Source of the DNA: Tubiluchus corallicola
Taxonomy: Eukaryota; Priapulida; Priapulimorpha; Priapulimorphida; Tubiluchidae
DNA: 64,000 nt
Assembly: GCA_030141605.1 (NCBI GenBank)
Contig: JAQGDQ010000020.1
Location: 558,001 to 622,000 of the forward strand
Direction of reading: 5' to 3'
Shown: in pieces, positions 47,285-62,672 of the stretch
How positions within the stretch are numbered: position 1 is the first letter of the stretch
How the letters are laid out: each line of letters opens with the position of its first letter
Translations under genes and position numbers: made by a program
Notes under the pieces: model-generated
What the model was told of the DNA's origin: nothing
What the model saw: only the letters and a program-made list of their open reading frames with translations
The model's database searches: none

Positions 47285-47790
47285 AAGGCAAAACAAGGAA
47301 AATTTTAAGGTATGTTCTTGAAACACCTTCCTTACAAAGTTATATTCTTTCGCCTTAAGCTTACTTATTTGGAAAACTTGCGCAACTAGAGAAGAAAACT
47401 GTCAGTAATTTAAATGTTCGCGCCAACTGGTAAAATGTCAGTGGCTCACCTCCCCAGGGTGCACCACTATCTGACTCACCAAAGATACACTACTAATTTT
47501 ACTAACAGGATAAAGCAATTTATACTTTTGTTTAGCTAGTGAAGTGTGCACTACAAATGCTCTGATTATTTTTTTAAACTTTACCCCAATGTTATTTAAA
47601 CTTGTTTCAACCGACCTACTGGCCGCGGCAAATGGTCATCTTAAGAGTTTAAATTTTCAAGATTTATACAGCTAATACAAGCTCAGTGCGCAGTGAGACA
47701 GCATGTAGGTGTACAAAATTTGGAGAATTTTTTAGCTTATGTAAGTAAAGGGTTTTCTTGTCCTTCAAACCAAGCTGTTTATTTTACTCT
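47285..47790 (+). mobile_element. Single arm of the long-TIR element family
   Basis: Reads in the direction of the left arm at 21986-22560. Shared landmarks are AAGGAAA, CAAAGTTAT, GGTAAAATGTC, CAGGGTGC.CCAC, AGTTTA.CC-type spacing, TTTAAACTTGTTTCAA and the reading-frame start AAANGHLKSLNF. The frame is broken by several stops. The following TATGTAAGTAAAGGGTTTTC (YVSKGF) corresponds to YVSGGF of the right arm, which supports a shared ancestral coding sequence. Confidence 0.6.
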
Positions 47791-48616
47791 TCACGTGTCT
47801 CTGACGCAATTTACAGTGCCTAGGTTTACGGTTTTCGTGACTTTTTGCTTTAAGTCCTGTAGCATTCAGGGCAGTAAAAAAACCTATCATTAATACTGCA
47901 TGCCTGACTGTAACACACAATGGAGCTGTAATGTGCACCAGGGCGGACCACATCAAAATCATCCATCATTACGTTCACTCTTTACTTTGGGCGGCCTGTT
48001 CGTTATGCTATGGTCGTTGCACATTGTGGTGCACAGATTTCCCTAGCCAATTTATTGTGTTGCAACCCTTTTGTTATTGTATTATTTTCTTAAGGCTAAA
48101 ATAGATAAACAAATAAATATCTAATCTGACGTATTTTTCTGTGTGGGAACAAGCGCACTTCGTGTTACTGCTTAAAGCAAAAGAGTTTTAAAAATAAAAA
48201 ACGCAATAAAAAATCAGTATGCATTAAAATACTGTTTTTCTGCCTACATTTGTAATTTATGAAAATTTTATTTGCACTGCAAAATTTATTTAAGCTCATT
48301 ATGCTGTCACAATTTCGCACTGACAAAACCGAAAACGAATATTACTGACAACTCGAGCGGACAGCATGAGACGCCAACTATCGTTTTTTCAATTAATTAG
48401 TTGAAAAGAAAAATGCTTACAAATGACCTAGTACCATTTCGTCGAGGCAAGACCCCGTCGTTTGTATTCAACTCTCAACGCATAGTATTCTTTAGACTAA
48501 TAACTGTGCTGTGGTATACGGCATTCCTGTAAATAACAAATAAGATGCCTACGCCTATCCAGTGACATTCTAGTCAGCCAGTCTTCTCTGACCCTGCTGT
48601 TGCAAATTTACGTTAC

Positions 48617-48637
48617 CTCAGCCATAAAAGCAAACAT
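48617..48637 (-). CDS. NSMCE3: Candidate start exon of NSMCE3
   Basis: ATG TTT GCT TTT ATG GCT GAG followed by the donor GTAACG, phase 0, gives MFAFMAE (or MAE) in front of GAASSGNQPS. The total model is then 723 bases (240 aa). Distance (5.2 kb) and shortness make this tentative; other phase-0 starts are possible. Confidence 0.3.
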
Positions 48638-49191
48638 GTCTCCGTAATAATCATGTCATTTTTTCTTCTAGTACGTAAAGTGTATAATTATATATTACTA
48701 CAGTGGCATAGTTTGCGACTATGTTATACGATTTCTTATATTCTATTTTAAAGTAATTTTATGCGTTCAATAGGTGACAGGTGAGCTAAAGTGCGGCCAT
48801 GCAACACGGTATAAGTGCAAAAATGTTAATTTATGAACATTACATAAATCTGGCTACAAGTAAGAGCCATTTCTTACGAGTTACGATAGCGTTATGAAGA
48901 GATTAAATTGTATTCCTGTGCACATAATTTATGCAAATAAACATCTAAAGTTAAACTGTTATTTTTCTGAATCTTTGTTAATTAGTTGAGATAAGCACTT
49001 TCTCGTGGCTGTTAAACTTTGCTTTGGAATAGTTAAGTCCTCTTGCGCTGATAAGCACAAATATATTCAAGTGAGCTTCACATGTAGTTACTTGTTAAGC
49101 CAATTCTGAGCTGAGAATTTAGCGTGAAAGTTACTGTAGTACAGGCTGCTTCTTCAGTCCCGTTAGACATTAAATCATCTGAATAATCAGC

Positions 49192-52669
<3,478 letters not shown>

Positions 52670-52699
52670 GATTTTCACTTTTTAAAATGCAGCACACAA

Positions 52700-53054
52700 A
52701 CTATAACTCTGTCATTCCAGACAAATCCTTTAGTTCTTATGCTGCTCTGAGAGGTATGTCAATCAAATCTTATGTCGAGAAAACTAGTTTTGTATCGTTT
52801 CAATCAACACAAGAAACTCCTGGAGCTTTCCACGGCTCTAAAGACAAAAGATGAACATTTACGAGTAGGTGAATGTGTAATTATTTCTAGATAAGTGGTT
52901 GGAGCTCAGCAGGCATCTTTAAGAATGACTGTGTAGATTAAATAGAAATGTAAAGACGCTAATACTAATAACCTTTATCTGCAGACAAAACCTTTATCTG
53001 TAGATAGGAACAAGGGAGGAGGGAGGGAGGCGTTGAAAAGATATAAATGATGGT

Positions 53055-53122
<68 letters not shown>

Positions 53123-53129
53123 AGAGAGA

Positions 53130-53170
<41 letters not shown>

Positions 53171-54360
53171 AGAGAGAATGGCATCGCATTTGGTGGCATT
53201 ATATTTTCTGTTAATATCAGCATCGGTATCACTGCTCCTGGAGCATTAGCCACATCGAAACTTTTTTATCCAGAAGTTCTGCAATCTAAGATGAGTAAAA
53301 TCTCCGACATAAAAATGCCTGACAGGTATTCCTTAACAATTCGCAAATTGTTTTTTTTTCCTTTCTTTTCTTGCCCATTTTTTTCATTGTTCAGAAAAGC
53401 TAATATTGCGGTGCATGTTACCCTGCATTACAGAAATTTGGTTTAAATTAAGATGCTTAACGTCTTTAACTTTTCAGCATCAACGGTTCAGTGTCATTGG
53501 CAATTTGTTCTTCTGGAATATTTATGTTTATTGATTCACGCTTGTTAACAGCCCAGATAAAAATATTATTCTTATTAATATTGGATAATGGCACTGTTTT
53601 CAGATTAAGCAAGCAGCCATTGTCTTATGTTTTTTCACGCCAAGTAGCTTTCAGTTGACAGTTCGATAAAGATAGCCATTATAGACATGCAAACACTGAA
53701 CACAATAATAAATCATAATTTAAAATATCTTGCTCATTATACATTTATTGTTTTAAAAATCTACTTTCCTGTTATATTATTAGTAATTTTTACTCTAGAT
53801 TCCCGTTCTACTGTAAGACAGCTTTTATTAAACTAGGCAAAAAATACCAAAACGTTTGAACCCAGCATGAAACGCAATCGATTTTTTAAAACAAAATATA
53901 AGTGACCATTAAGAGTTTATGGAAATTACATGTAAAACGGTGAACAATGTCTATTTGGGTACTAACTAACTTGTCTTCGCTTTTTGAATAAAATGATCAA
54001 AATATAGAGTATTAAATTCGATATAGTTATCATTGTCATTATCTAAGCTTAGGCCGACATAAAAAATTGTATTTATTGCCCGCCTAAACACTACACTACT
54101 AATTTCAAACTGTTGGCTTATCACCGAGACTCTACGAGAAGAAATGAACACAAAGTCGGGTTTTGGGCACTGAAATGTAAGCCGAGAGTGGTTTTGTTTT
54201 TACCATCCACCCTGCAGGGCATTCTTAACTCGTCACAACAGTCAGCGCATTTACTGACACAATCATTTTTTATCTTTCTGTGAATAATAAGTTTACAATA
54301 AAACAAAATATTGCAGCTACAAGATTTGGAATGTTCATTTATACAATTAAATTCTCAATT
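52700..54360. other. Spacer between proteins A and B
   Basis: AT-rich apart from a (GA)n tract at about 53057-53175. It includes the promoter of protein A, in which I see no clear TATA box. No gene recognised. Confidence 0.4.
53057..53175. repeat. (GA)n microsatellite
   Basis: About 115 bases of GA with a few AAAG and GGGG interruptions. Confidence 0.95.
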
Positions 54361-54366
54361 TTTATT
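54361..54366 (-). other. Candidate polyadenylation signal of protein B
   Basis: AATAAA on the minus strand, about 105 bases beyond the stop codon of protein B. Confidence 0.5.
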
Positions 54367-54471
54367 TTCTTATTTTTTGGTGCAGTTTTTTGAATTATTT
54401 GCGGATTGGAAATAGTATTATAATACGTCACTTTTTGGACATGCTACTAAAGTTGATGTAATCCCATGCCA

Positions 54472-57400
54472 CTAGTAACCGTGGTGGTAGAGACGACGTG
54501 TAGTAGGCTGTTCCGTTGTTGTTGTTTCTTTGAAATAGTACCTGTAGTGTGCTGGGTACCTCGGTCGGCTAGGTTGTTCAGTTGTAGTTGGCTCAGGAGG
54601 CCTATAATAATAACGAAACGACGGTCTTTCGGTGGTAGTCAGTTCAGCAGGTTCATAAAATCGTCTGACGGTGGGCCTTCTGATTTCTTTGATATCGGCT
54701 GGTTCGTAATATTGACGATATGTTGGCTCTTCATGTCTGGGTTCATCAGTTATTCTGATAAAACGTCGAATGCTCGATTTCCTTGATGGTCGCTCGTTGC
54801 TTGGTCTGAAAAAGCGACGAATGCTTGATTTCTGAGTTTTCGCAGATTCAGATGCTCTGTAATAGCCACTGTGGCTTGGTGCTTCAGTTGTTGTTGACTC
54901 AGCAGGCCTGTAGACTCGACGAGGAATATAATGTTGTTGACGAGGCGTTTCAGTAGTTGCTGGCTCTTCCGAACGCACGTAATAATGACGAATCTCAGGT
55001 CTCTCAGTGGTAGTTGGTGCTTCAATTGGTAAGTACACTCGACGCCCGCTGGATTTTCTGTTATCATCTGAACCAGATCTCCTGCGAATTAGCGGATACT
55101 TTGGTACTTGAATGATGTCTTCATCGCGGCTATCATAACGGCGACGAAAGCTTATGGATTTTTCCTGCTCAGGGGTTGCATAATAACCCTGTGACTCAGG
55201 TTCTTCTTCAACCAATCTGTAATATCGACGTTCACCATCATGAGCTTGGCGTCGGCGTGTATTACTTCGGCGAGTTTCGTCCAATCTTGGTTTGATGTTC
55301 CTCAAGTAGTGCCTGTAGATTTCCTCACCACTTGGTTGCTCAGTAGTGGTTGGTTCTTCTTCTCTGTAGTAAAAGTAACCACGCTGTGGTGCTGCAGTTG
55401 TTGCTTCTTCTCTTCGAATGTAAACCCGACGTCTGCTTTCATAACTATTGCCATCTCCTTCATCTCCCCTAAAGTAAATGTACCGATCATCGCCGTCATC
55501 GCCATTATCAAGATATAATCTGTTACGTCTGCGAGTCACTCTGCTGTAGCCGTTATCGAGGTCACTGTGATCACCACTGTCACCATTCTCACTGCTACTG
55601 TGCCTACGAATGTAAATCCGACGTTTTGCTTCGTTATCATCATCATCATCTTCTTCATCATCGTCGCCATTATCATAGCCTCTTCGGATGTAGATTACAC
55701 GTCTTTGCGTTTGTTCATCGTTGTCGTCATCGTTATCGCCATCATCATCTTCAACATGGTGATCACCACTGTAGCCTCTTCGGATGTAGACTACACGCTT
55801 TTGTGTGCGTTCATCGTTGTCGTTATTGTCATCATTACCGTCATTGCCGTTGTTATGATAATACTGGCGTATCCGATCCTGTGACTTTTCTGATGATGTT
55901 CTAGAGCGGAGCACGTAACCCCGTTGCTCAGGAGCAGTTGTTGTGGTGCTGATGCTGGGACCGTAGTATCTGGTAAGCACTATTGATGTTTTATCATTAT
56001 CTTCCTCACCACTGCCGTTTTCATCACCATCGCCATGTTCGTAGTACCCAGCTACAAGAGTAGGCGTGTCAGGCGATGGTGTTGTTGTATATTCACCACG
56101 TGCGACTGAAAAACAAATAATAAATATTTAATTAGAATTATTCTTTTAATATGTTTTGTCATTACATAATTATTGAGCCGCTCTAATGAGTGGAACTTTC
56201 AGGTTTCTGCTTAATCGCTTAATGGACATTTAAGATTAACCAAAAAATTGGAATTTTTACGACATTTTTCTATAAAAATAAACAGTTTAAAGAACGGTCT
56301 AAAATGTATTTATAACATTAATTATAAGGAAGTAGTATGTGGTTGTGGTTGTGGTGCATGTGGTTACGTTTAAGTTAAAAATCGTACAAACTTGGTCAAA
56401 CTGTAATAAAAATTGGTTTATTAGCCCGTTGATGATTTTCTTCATGAAATACGGCATTTACCCACCAGTCTAGGAAAGGATCGACACAAAGTTCCGATCC
56501 TGTTAAAATATAGAGGCGAAGACGGTCTTCCAAACAAAATTCCCCTCAGCCATAGGCTTCTTTGCATCAGCAATTGGCCAGAAATGGCAACACTTCAGGG
56601 GTATACGTTCAACGTTTTATTTTTATTATGCCCCGCCTAGAAGTCATTTAGTCCTCAAAACTCGTTTGAGCTTGGTAAACAATATTAGCGCAAATTGCAA
56701 AGATAACCTAACTACATATTCAGTAAGCCTGTTAATTACAGCAGGTACAGCTTTTCCCTTAGTAAGAAGCTATTCATAAAATAAAAAAAAATGCAAAATT
56801 TTTCAGTGATCTCCTTTGAAGTTTACTCTGATATCTTTTTGAAATCGCCATTTGGTTATATTTAAACAAGAAAGTTTCATCCACGCGGAAATCTTAAAGT
56901 TAATTGGCGTTTTGGGAATCAAAAGCTTAATTTTTAATATATCTTTGCTAATCAGTTAATGCGTTAACCCATTCGCTCGCTCACTCACGCATTCACTCAC
57001 TCACTCACTCACTCACTCACTCACTCGATTGCTCACTCACTCACTCCCTCTCACTCACTCATTCACTCACTCACTCAATCACTCACTCACTCATTCATTC
57101 GCTCTCTCACTCACTCAGTCATTCATTCATTCATTCATTCACTCATTCACTCACTCACCCACTACTCACTCGTTCGTTCGTTCTTTGATTCATTCGTTTA
57201 TTCGTTCATTCATTCATTCAGTCGTTGGCTCGTTCGTGCATTCATTTACTCGTTCATTTTTCCATCCATTCATGCATCATTCACTCAACTATTTTTCATT
57301 CGATTAGCCACCAATCCATCTATTCATTTATTCATTGATTAGTTTATTTATATTACTCAGTCAGTTAATCAATACCGGGAAAGAATTAACCTATCCTATT

Positions 57401-59283
57401 ATAAAAAAGGAGAAGAAATTGCTTCTCGGCTAAATGATCGGAGTTATCTCCTATTCAGGAGGTTCGTGACATTAATAATTTTTATACCAGATTCTCTTTT
57501 CTAGTGTGATTATATTGTTTTTATTTTTGTGTAAAGTTGCTAGAAGTACTGAATGCACGTCTGCTACGAAAGAACAGTACGGTAACTGCCACACAATATT
57601 ACATTTAATAGTGTTAAAATCTTAGTTTGTTTAAAGTTAGAACATATGTCTAGCGATTAAGTCTAGAAATCTATATTCAGGTAAGTTAAAATAAGTCAAA
57701 TAATAGGCTAAATTCAGACGAAGCTAACTAATAAAAACATGCTAATTATTATGGTTATGTAAACAGGTTTACAGATCAAAAGAAAAACCGAGCATGATGT
57801 ACTATGAAAGGTACTTTCAAAAATTCCTGGAGTTTTAAACTGTCATTTACAGGAGATCTGAAATACAGAATATTTTTATTGATTAGGAAGTAATTTTGAC
57901 TAGCAGTTCGGTTACAAGCGAGCGAAAATGTCATCAATATTTAAATTATGCATTTCTAAATCATAAGCAAAGGATGCAAAGAATTTTTGATTTTATGTAA
58001 GGTTGTAGTGCATTTTATTTACAAACAGTATTTACTTTTTAATGAATAACACTGTGACAGAAAAGTAAAGGAGATAAAACGTTTTATACCAACGCATTTA
58101 CATGCTATTGATAAAATTTTAGATTTTCTTTTTCGGTAAATTTAATACAATACATAGAAATTTGACACTCGTAATTATACAGGTACAATTTTTAACTCAA
58201 CTGAAATTGTGTATAAGCCTATTTAAATATAAATACTGAGTATTTGCACTGAAATTAATGTATTGATAATAGTATAAAAGAACGAACGAACAATGATATG
58301 GATGAATTAACAAATGTACGTATTTAGCATAATATTAAAAGATGACTATTTTCTGAAAATTTATGATTCTTTTTAATTATAACTATTCCATTTCCATTGT
58401 GCTGGAGCAGCTGGCCACAAAACAAAGAACGTTGATGTGCCTTTTTTAATTGCGGGCGCATTTATTGAAATTACTTTTCCTTTTTCAATTTTTTTCAACA
58501 CGAGGTATAATTAAAGCGATGGAACATTTGGCCAGATGGAAAAATTAAATTTGTGTTTTACTTAGACGCGAATCTGTAAATAGTATATGAGTTTTTTTGT
58601 TTCTCTTTAGTCTCTATATCAATAGAACTTGACGGCAAATCCGCAATTCCTCGTACAACGTAATAATTAGATTAAACAGTATTAATATGTTGAGCAAGTA
58701 AACTGAAAATTACGTTCTTGAGCAATGTGAAGTTAGACAGCTGAGCAAAAACACGTCAAAATAAAAAGTGAACTTACGTAAATGTAACATAATAATTGTT
58801 AAAGTTGTAACACAATAAAGTTATATTAAAGTAAACTCTTGAATAATAACACTGTTACCTGTTATCTGAATAAGGAAAATAACAAGTGCAAGAATCATGA
58901 CTTATGAGTTTCTGGTCACTGTGTGTTGCCAAGTAAGCAAACACATTTTAATATCCCCCATACAACGAAATACCATGAAATTAACTTTAAAACGGAAGAA
59001 TTCTTCCACTGCATAGAAATGACTGAAAGTAGCTTAGCAACAAAGAGACAAAACAGTTCAAAAGGGAAGGTCTTTTTCTGGCTTTTATTGCTAACAACTC
59101 ACATAGCTAAAAAAGTTGTTAACTGCGATTCCGTAGTAGACATATTCTGAACAGCTTACCCCCCAAAAGTGATCTTATGCACAAAACTTTAACGATATAA
59201 GCGAAAATTTTAGTAAGTAATAACATACCATGAAGCTGGAACATAACCAAAACCAGTGCAACAGCTACCAATGTAGACTTCAT
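54472..59283 (-). CDS. Secreted charge-block and Thr/Tyr-rich protein B
   Basis: Exon 1, 59283-59229, encodes MKSTLVAVALVLVMFQLH and ends in phase 1 (G|GTATGTTA). Exon 2, 56105-54472, follows a TTTTTCAG acceptor. The product is 562 aa. The mature protein begins near ARGEYTTTPSPD. Its first half alternates Asp/Glu/Asn runs with basic-aromatic units (RRVIYIRRGY, KRRIYIRRH, RRRVYIRRE), and its second half carries PTTTEQPS...YY units like those of protein A (FRYYYRPPEPTTTEQPS). There is no Cys framework or known domain. It is probably a secreted polyampholyte; whether it forms a matrix, adhesive or cuticle is unknown. Architecture and repeats mark it as a paralogue of protein A. A second signal-peptide exon in the same phase lies at 58859-58898. 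Confidence 0.8.
56120..56960. other. Intron of protein B, part 1
   Basis: AT-rich intronic sequence. Nothing recognised. Confidence 0.4.
56961..57290. repeat. (CTCA)n/(TTCA)n tetranucleotide tract
   Basis: Degenerate tetranucleotides CTCA, TTCA, TTCG and CTCG over about 320 bases in the intron of protein B, similar in unit to the short tract at 21345. Confidence 0.9.
57291..58858. other. Intron of protein B, part 2
   Basis: AT-rich; nothing recognised. Confidence 0.4.
58859..58898 (-). CDS. Alternative signal-peptide exon for protein B
   Basis: Minus-strand ATG at 58898 encodes MILALVIFLIQIT and ends in phase 1 at ACAG|GTAACA, a good donor. Joined to the exon at 56105 it gives a 557 aa product with a different signal peptide. 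A TATTAAA lies about 50 bases upstream (58953-58947, minus). It could be an alternative promoter and first exon, or the remnant of a third family member. Confidence 0.5.
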
Positions 59284-59351
59284 GGTGACAGACATGTGAA
59301 CAACGATTCTCTTCCTTGGCTACAATGAGACGATACTCGAAGACCTGCCTC

Positions 59352-59358
59352 TTATAAC
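59352..59358 (-). promoter_or_regulatory. TATA box of protein B (distal first exon)
   Basis: TTATAAG on the minus strand, about 70 bases upstream of the ATG at 59283. The spacing leaves a 5' UTR of about 40 bases. Confidence 0.5.
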
Positions 59359-59869
59359 TCTCCTGATTTGTTGTTTACTAATCAAAATACCTTATTCCAA
59401 AAGAATACTCAAGCACCTAACCCGTCCGGTTTTGATGGGTGGACTTTGTTAAAGGATGAGCCAGTTTACAACCTCTTTTGTTTTGAGGCAGTCTCACGAA
59501 TATTTCTCATTACCTGAAGAATTTAATTAAGGCACTTCGCTTTCAGGTGCTGCGAAATATCTGTGCTCACCAGGTCTAAGCCCAGATTAGTTTTATAACG
59601 TTTGGGATTGCGCTGAGGGAAGAGACAATAGCTCCAGATGGACGCTGCATTAAAAGTCTGGTTTGACAAAACAAAGCTGCCGACGTTAACAGCACAATTC
59701 CTTTTTAGAAAGCCGCAGAGGTGGTCTTCTTTATGATACGCATTGTGTTCAGTGATTTCTTGTTTCCATTTTATAGCCGTTTAATCCATTTGTTTGTCGG
59801 CTCTCTTCATCACTCTTGATATATAGTTATCAACGCTTTCAAAAAATTTTGGTTTATATTAGATCACAG

Positions 59870-60875
59870 CCCCATATGGTGTGCGGTAAAAATGGCACAG
59901 GAAAAAACTGGTACAGGAAAAATGGCACACGAAAAAATGGTACAAATGGAAAAGTAGGAAAAATGGCACATATATTATTTTGATGCAGTTAATTTTTATA
60001 ATAAAACTAGAATGGGCTCAATATGAAGCAGATTTCAGTTAAAGCCAAACAATCCTAAACTTGTTCGTTCGTCTGATTCTTTATTTGAAAAACTTAACAG
60101 AAAGATAAACAACAAACGTACAAAAATGTGCCTGTATTGGTATAATAATAAAGAGTATAGAATAGCGAAATATTTGTTCATTGAATAGATTTATAATCAA
60201 TAATGCACGAATGTTCCACATAGTGCTTATCTACCTTTAATCTGACGATTTTAATAAATTGAAGAATATATACCTACAAGTCTCCTTATTAGGATATACA
60301 AATTAATAAAAAAAGTTAGGTGGAGGTAACAAAAAAGAAGTACTAAACACTCCCTCTGAGATCTTCTCGAAGTACTTTACGGATGTTTTTTGTTTGTTCG
60401 TAGTATTCGATTAAGTTTTGCCTGAAAAGTACCGGCTAAAAGACTCTCATTTTGGTACCCTAAGCCCACCTTTCTTAACAAAGTTTCTTGGAAATCTGTT
60501 AGATAGTTTTTGCGTAATAGACTTACTGCCATAACAGACAAAAACAACCAAACAAACTGTGTTCAAGCATAGCTTCAAGCCTGGCAAAGGTAAAACCAGC
60601 TAAAATAATTATCTCCCCACTCTAACTATAACCCTAAACACATATTTTACTAAGTGCGCATTTTTTTGTTTGCCGTTTTTACCTTTGCCATTTTTACCCA
60701 CTTTTCCATCCATTTGTGCCATTTTTTCCTGTGCCATATTTTCCTATGCCATTTCTTCCTGTGCCATTTTTACCTGTGCCATTTTTGTATATTTTTTCAT
60801 TTGTTTCATTTTTGTTATGCCATTTTTACAAGCCATTTTTCCTGTGCCATTTTTATTTGTAATCACCTCATATAT
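59870..60875. mobile_element. Foldback-like element with repeat-built inverted ends
   Basis: The left end (59876-59970) has tandem AAAAATGGCACAGG-type units. The right end (60660-60865) has their reverse complement, CCTGTGCCATTTTT, about twelve times in variants. The outermost parts also match inversely (ATAT..GTG.GGTAAAAATGGC). Inverted ends made of short tandem repeats are the hallmark of foldback elements. The 700-base centre shows no coding signal. A Cys-His-Phe-rich frame over the right end is a by-product of the repeats. Confidence 0.65.
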
Positions 60876-60879
60876 GCCG

Positions 60880-62570
60880 CTAAAATACCATTTAAATATA
60901 AAAATTAAAACATGGTATTTGCGTAAATACGTATTGTGTTTTCAAGTATCTGCGCGATACGTGTGCCCAATGTTCCTGATTGGTTTGGGATTGGTCTGGG
61001 ATAAATTAGTATAATTACAGATTTATATAAAATAACTGGTCTTTAACAGATGATCTATTTAAAAAATATATAAATTGCTTATATTCCACTTTAGTACCTG
61101 TATTTTGGTAGTTCACGAATTGGTGTTTCTTAGTGTAAGTTTATATTATTTACACAACATTGTAGTGTGCTGAAACAAACTTTAATGGAATAAAGTACTG
61201 TATTAAAATACTAAAAGATAATTAAGAGTAAGTAAAATGGGGTTAATTGAGGCAGCAAGATTACTTGAGGCAAAATTGGGGGCAAGGTTTATAAGCCACT
61301 GCCGACTTTTATTCTTTTATTTTTTTCAAAGCAATTACAATTGCAAATAATTTACATAGCATGTCATTCATTATCCCCACTGTCTCACGTAACCCATGCT
61401 AAAAATGACCCATTTAATATAATGTTAACACTGTGAAGATGATTGAAAGACATCATTATTAAAACAAATCTAATATAATCAATATACAAAACGTGGGCAG
61501 AATTTTATCTTGTCATTTCCGATTAAAAAATTTTGGAACGACCTTCCAGTTTATCCTAAATGATAACATGAATATCTGCAATCATGAAATTTGAATGAAA
61601 TTTATTTGGTTACAACATAAGATGTCACGACAAAATCAATATTAGACCAGTTCTCACGCTCATTACTTGAGGTACCAATGTTCACTGTTGTGTTTAAGGA
61701 TAAGTATTTTCTTCAGCTTTAAAGAACTTGCCTCAAACAGCATTAAAACACGCGTTTCATTCAAAGGAAAATCCCGTCACGCGATATGCTGCTTTCTTAC
61801 TGATTTGGTTCATTCATAAAAACATATAGCCTAACCTTGGATGGACTGACAAATGTTGCAGTGTAATTTACGGCCACAATGGAACTCGCAAAAGGGAAAC
61901 TGGGAAGCTCAGTTTTTCAAGACTTACGGGAAGGCAGATATTAAGCGTTAGAATCAACCTGTCATTATGGCCCACCGTTCAACATAGATTCGAAGGTTTG
62001 TACATTTATGCGAATTTTACGAATAGGGTCTGTCCATGAAGCAGGAATTCCACTAGACTAACGTCCGAGCACTCACATTGGATTCCCCGGCAATGGGATG
62101 CAACTAAAATTCCGTTCATAATTGAGGCAAGTATACAGGCAAGTAAGAAAGCAGGCAACTTCTAAATTAAAATTAACCTTAATTTTATAAAACAAAAAGC
62201 GGTTTCAAATTTTTAAAACATTATCTTAAGGTTATCGTAACGATATGCGCATTTCCGCACAAAAAATCAACACATGATAATAAAAGCGAAGTCGTGTTGC
62301 TTGCAGCAACACACATGCACACACCCTACCGTTACTTCATAAATCAACATTCAAACTGGAAATTACTATAATTAATCGCGTTTGATCCATTCTAAGATGG
62401 CAACAAAGATGCTTAATCAAACGAGTAAAGTTAAGAAAACTTCGACGACCTTCACATCACAGATGAACTATGTAACGTAATTTTTTGTAATTAACCGTGG
62501 TCCGGTTTTCTCGTGACTGACTGTCATATTTGAAAAATAAAGTCTGTTTGTAAAGCCGAGTGAATCCAAG
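60880..62570. other. Intergenic spacer between proteins B and C
   Basis: AT-rich, with no gene recognised. It is a divergent intergenic region carrying the promoter of protein C at its right end. Confidence 0.4.
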
Positions 62571-62578
62571 AGAAAACT

Positions 62579-62587
62579 TATATATAA
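62579..62587 (+). promoter_or_regulatory. TATA box of protein C
   Basis: TATATATAA, 94 bases before the ATG at 62673. This places a start site near 62610. Confidence 0.6.
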
Positions 62588-62672
62588 GCAACATTGTACA
62601 AGAACAAGCAGCCATAATTAATCAATCTATAACCAAACTTGGTCTTGTTTTCTTATTGCTCGACAGTACAAG

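Noticed and set aside
55240-55904. Plus-strand frames of 92-105 residues opposite protein B
   Set aside because: They are shadows of biased GAT/GAC/GAA codons on the minus-strand gene.
60654-61014. Cys-His-Phe-rich frames resembling metal-binding repeats
   Set aside because: The pattern is the translation of the CCTGTGCCATTTTT repeat of the foldback end, in two frames at once.
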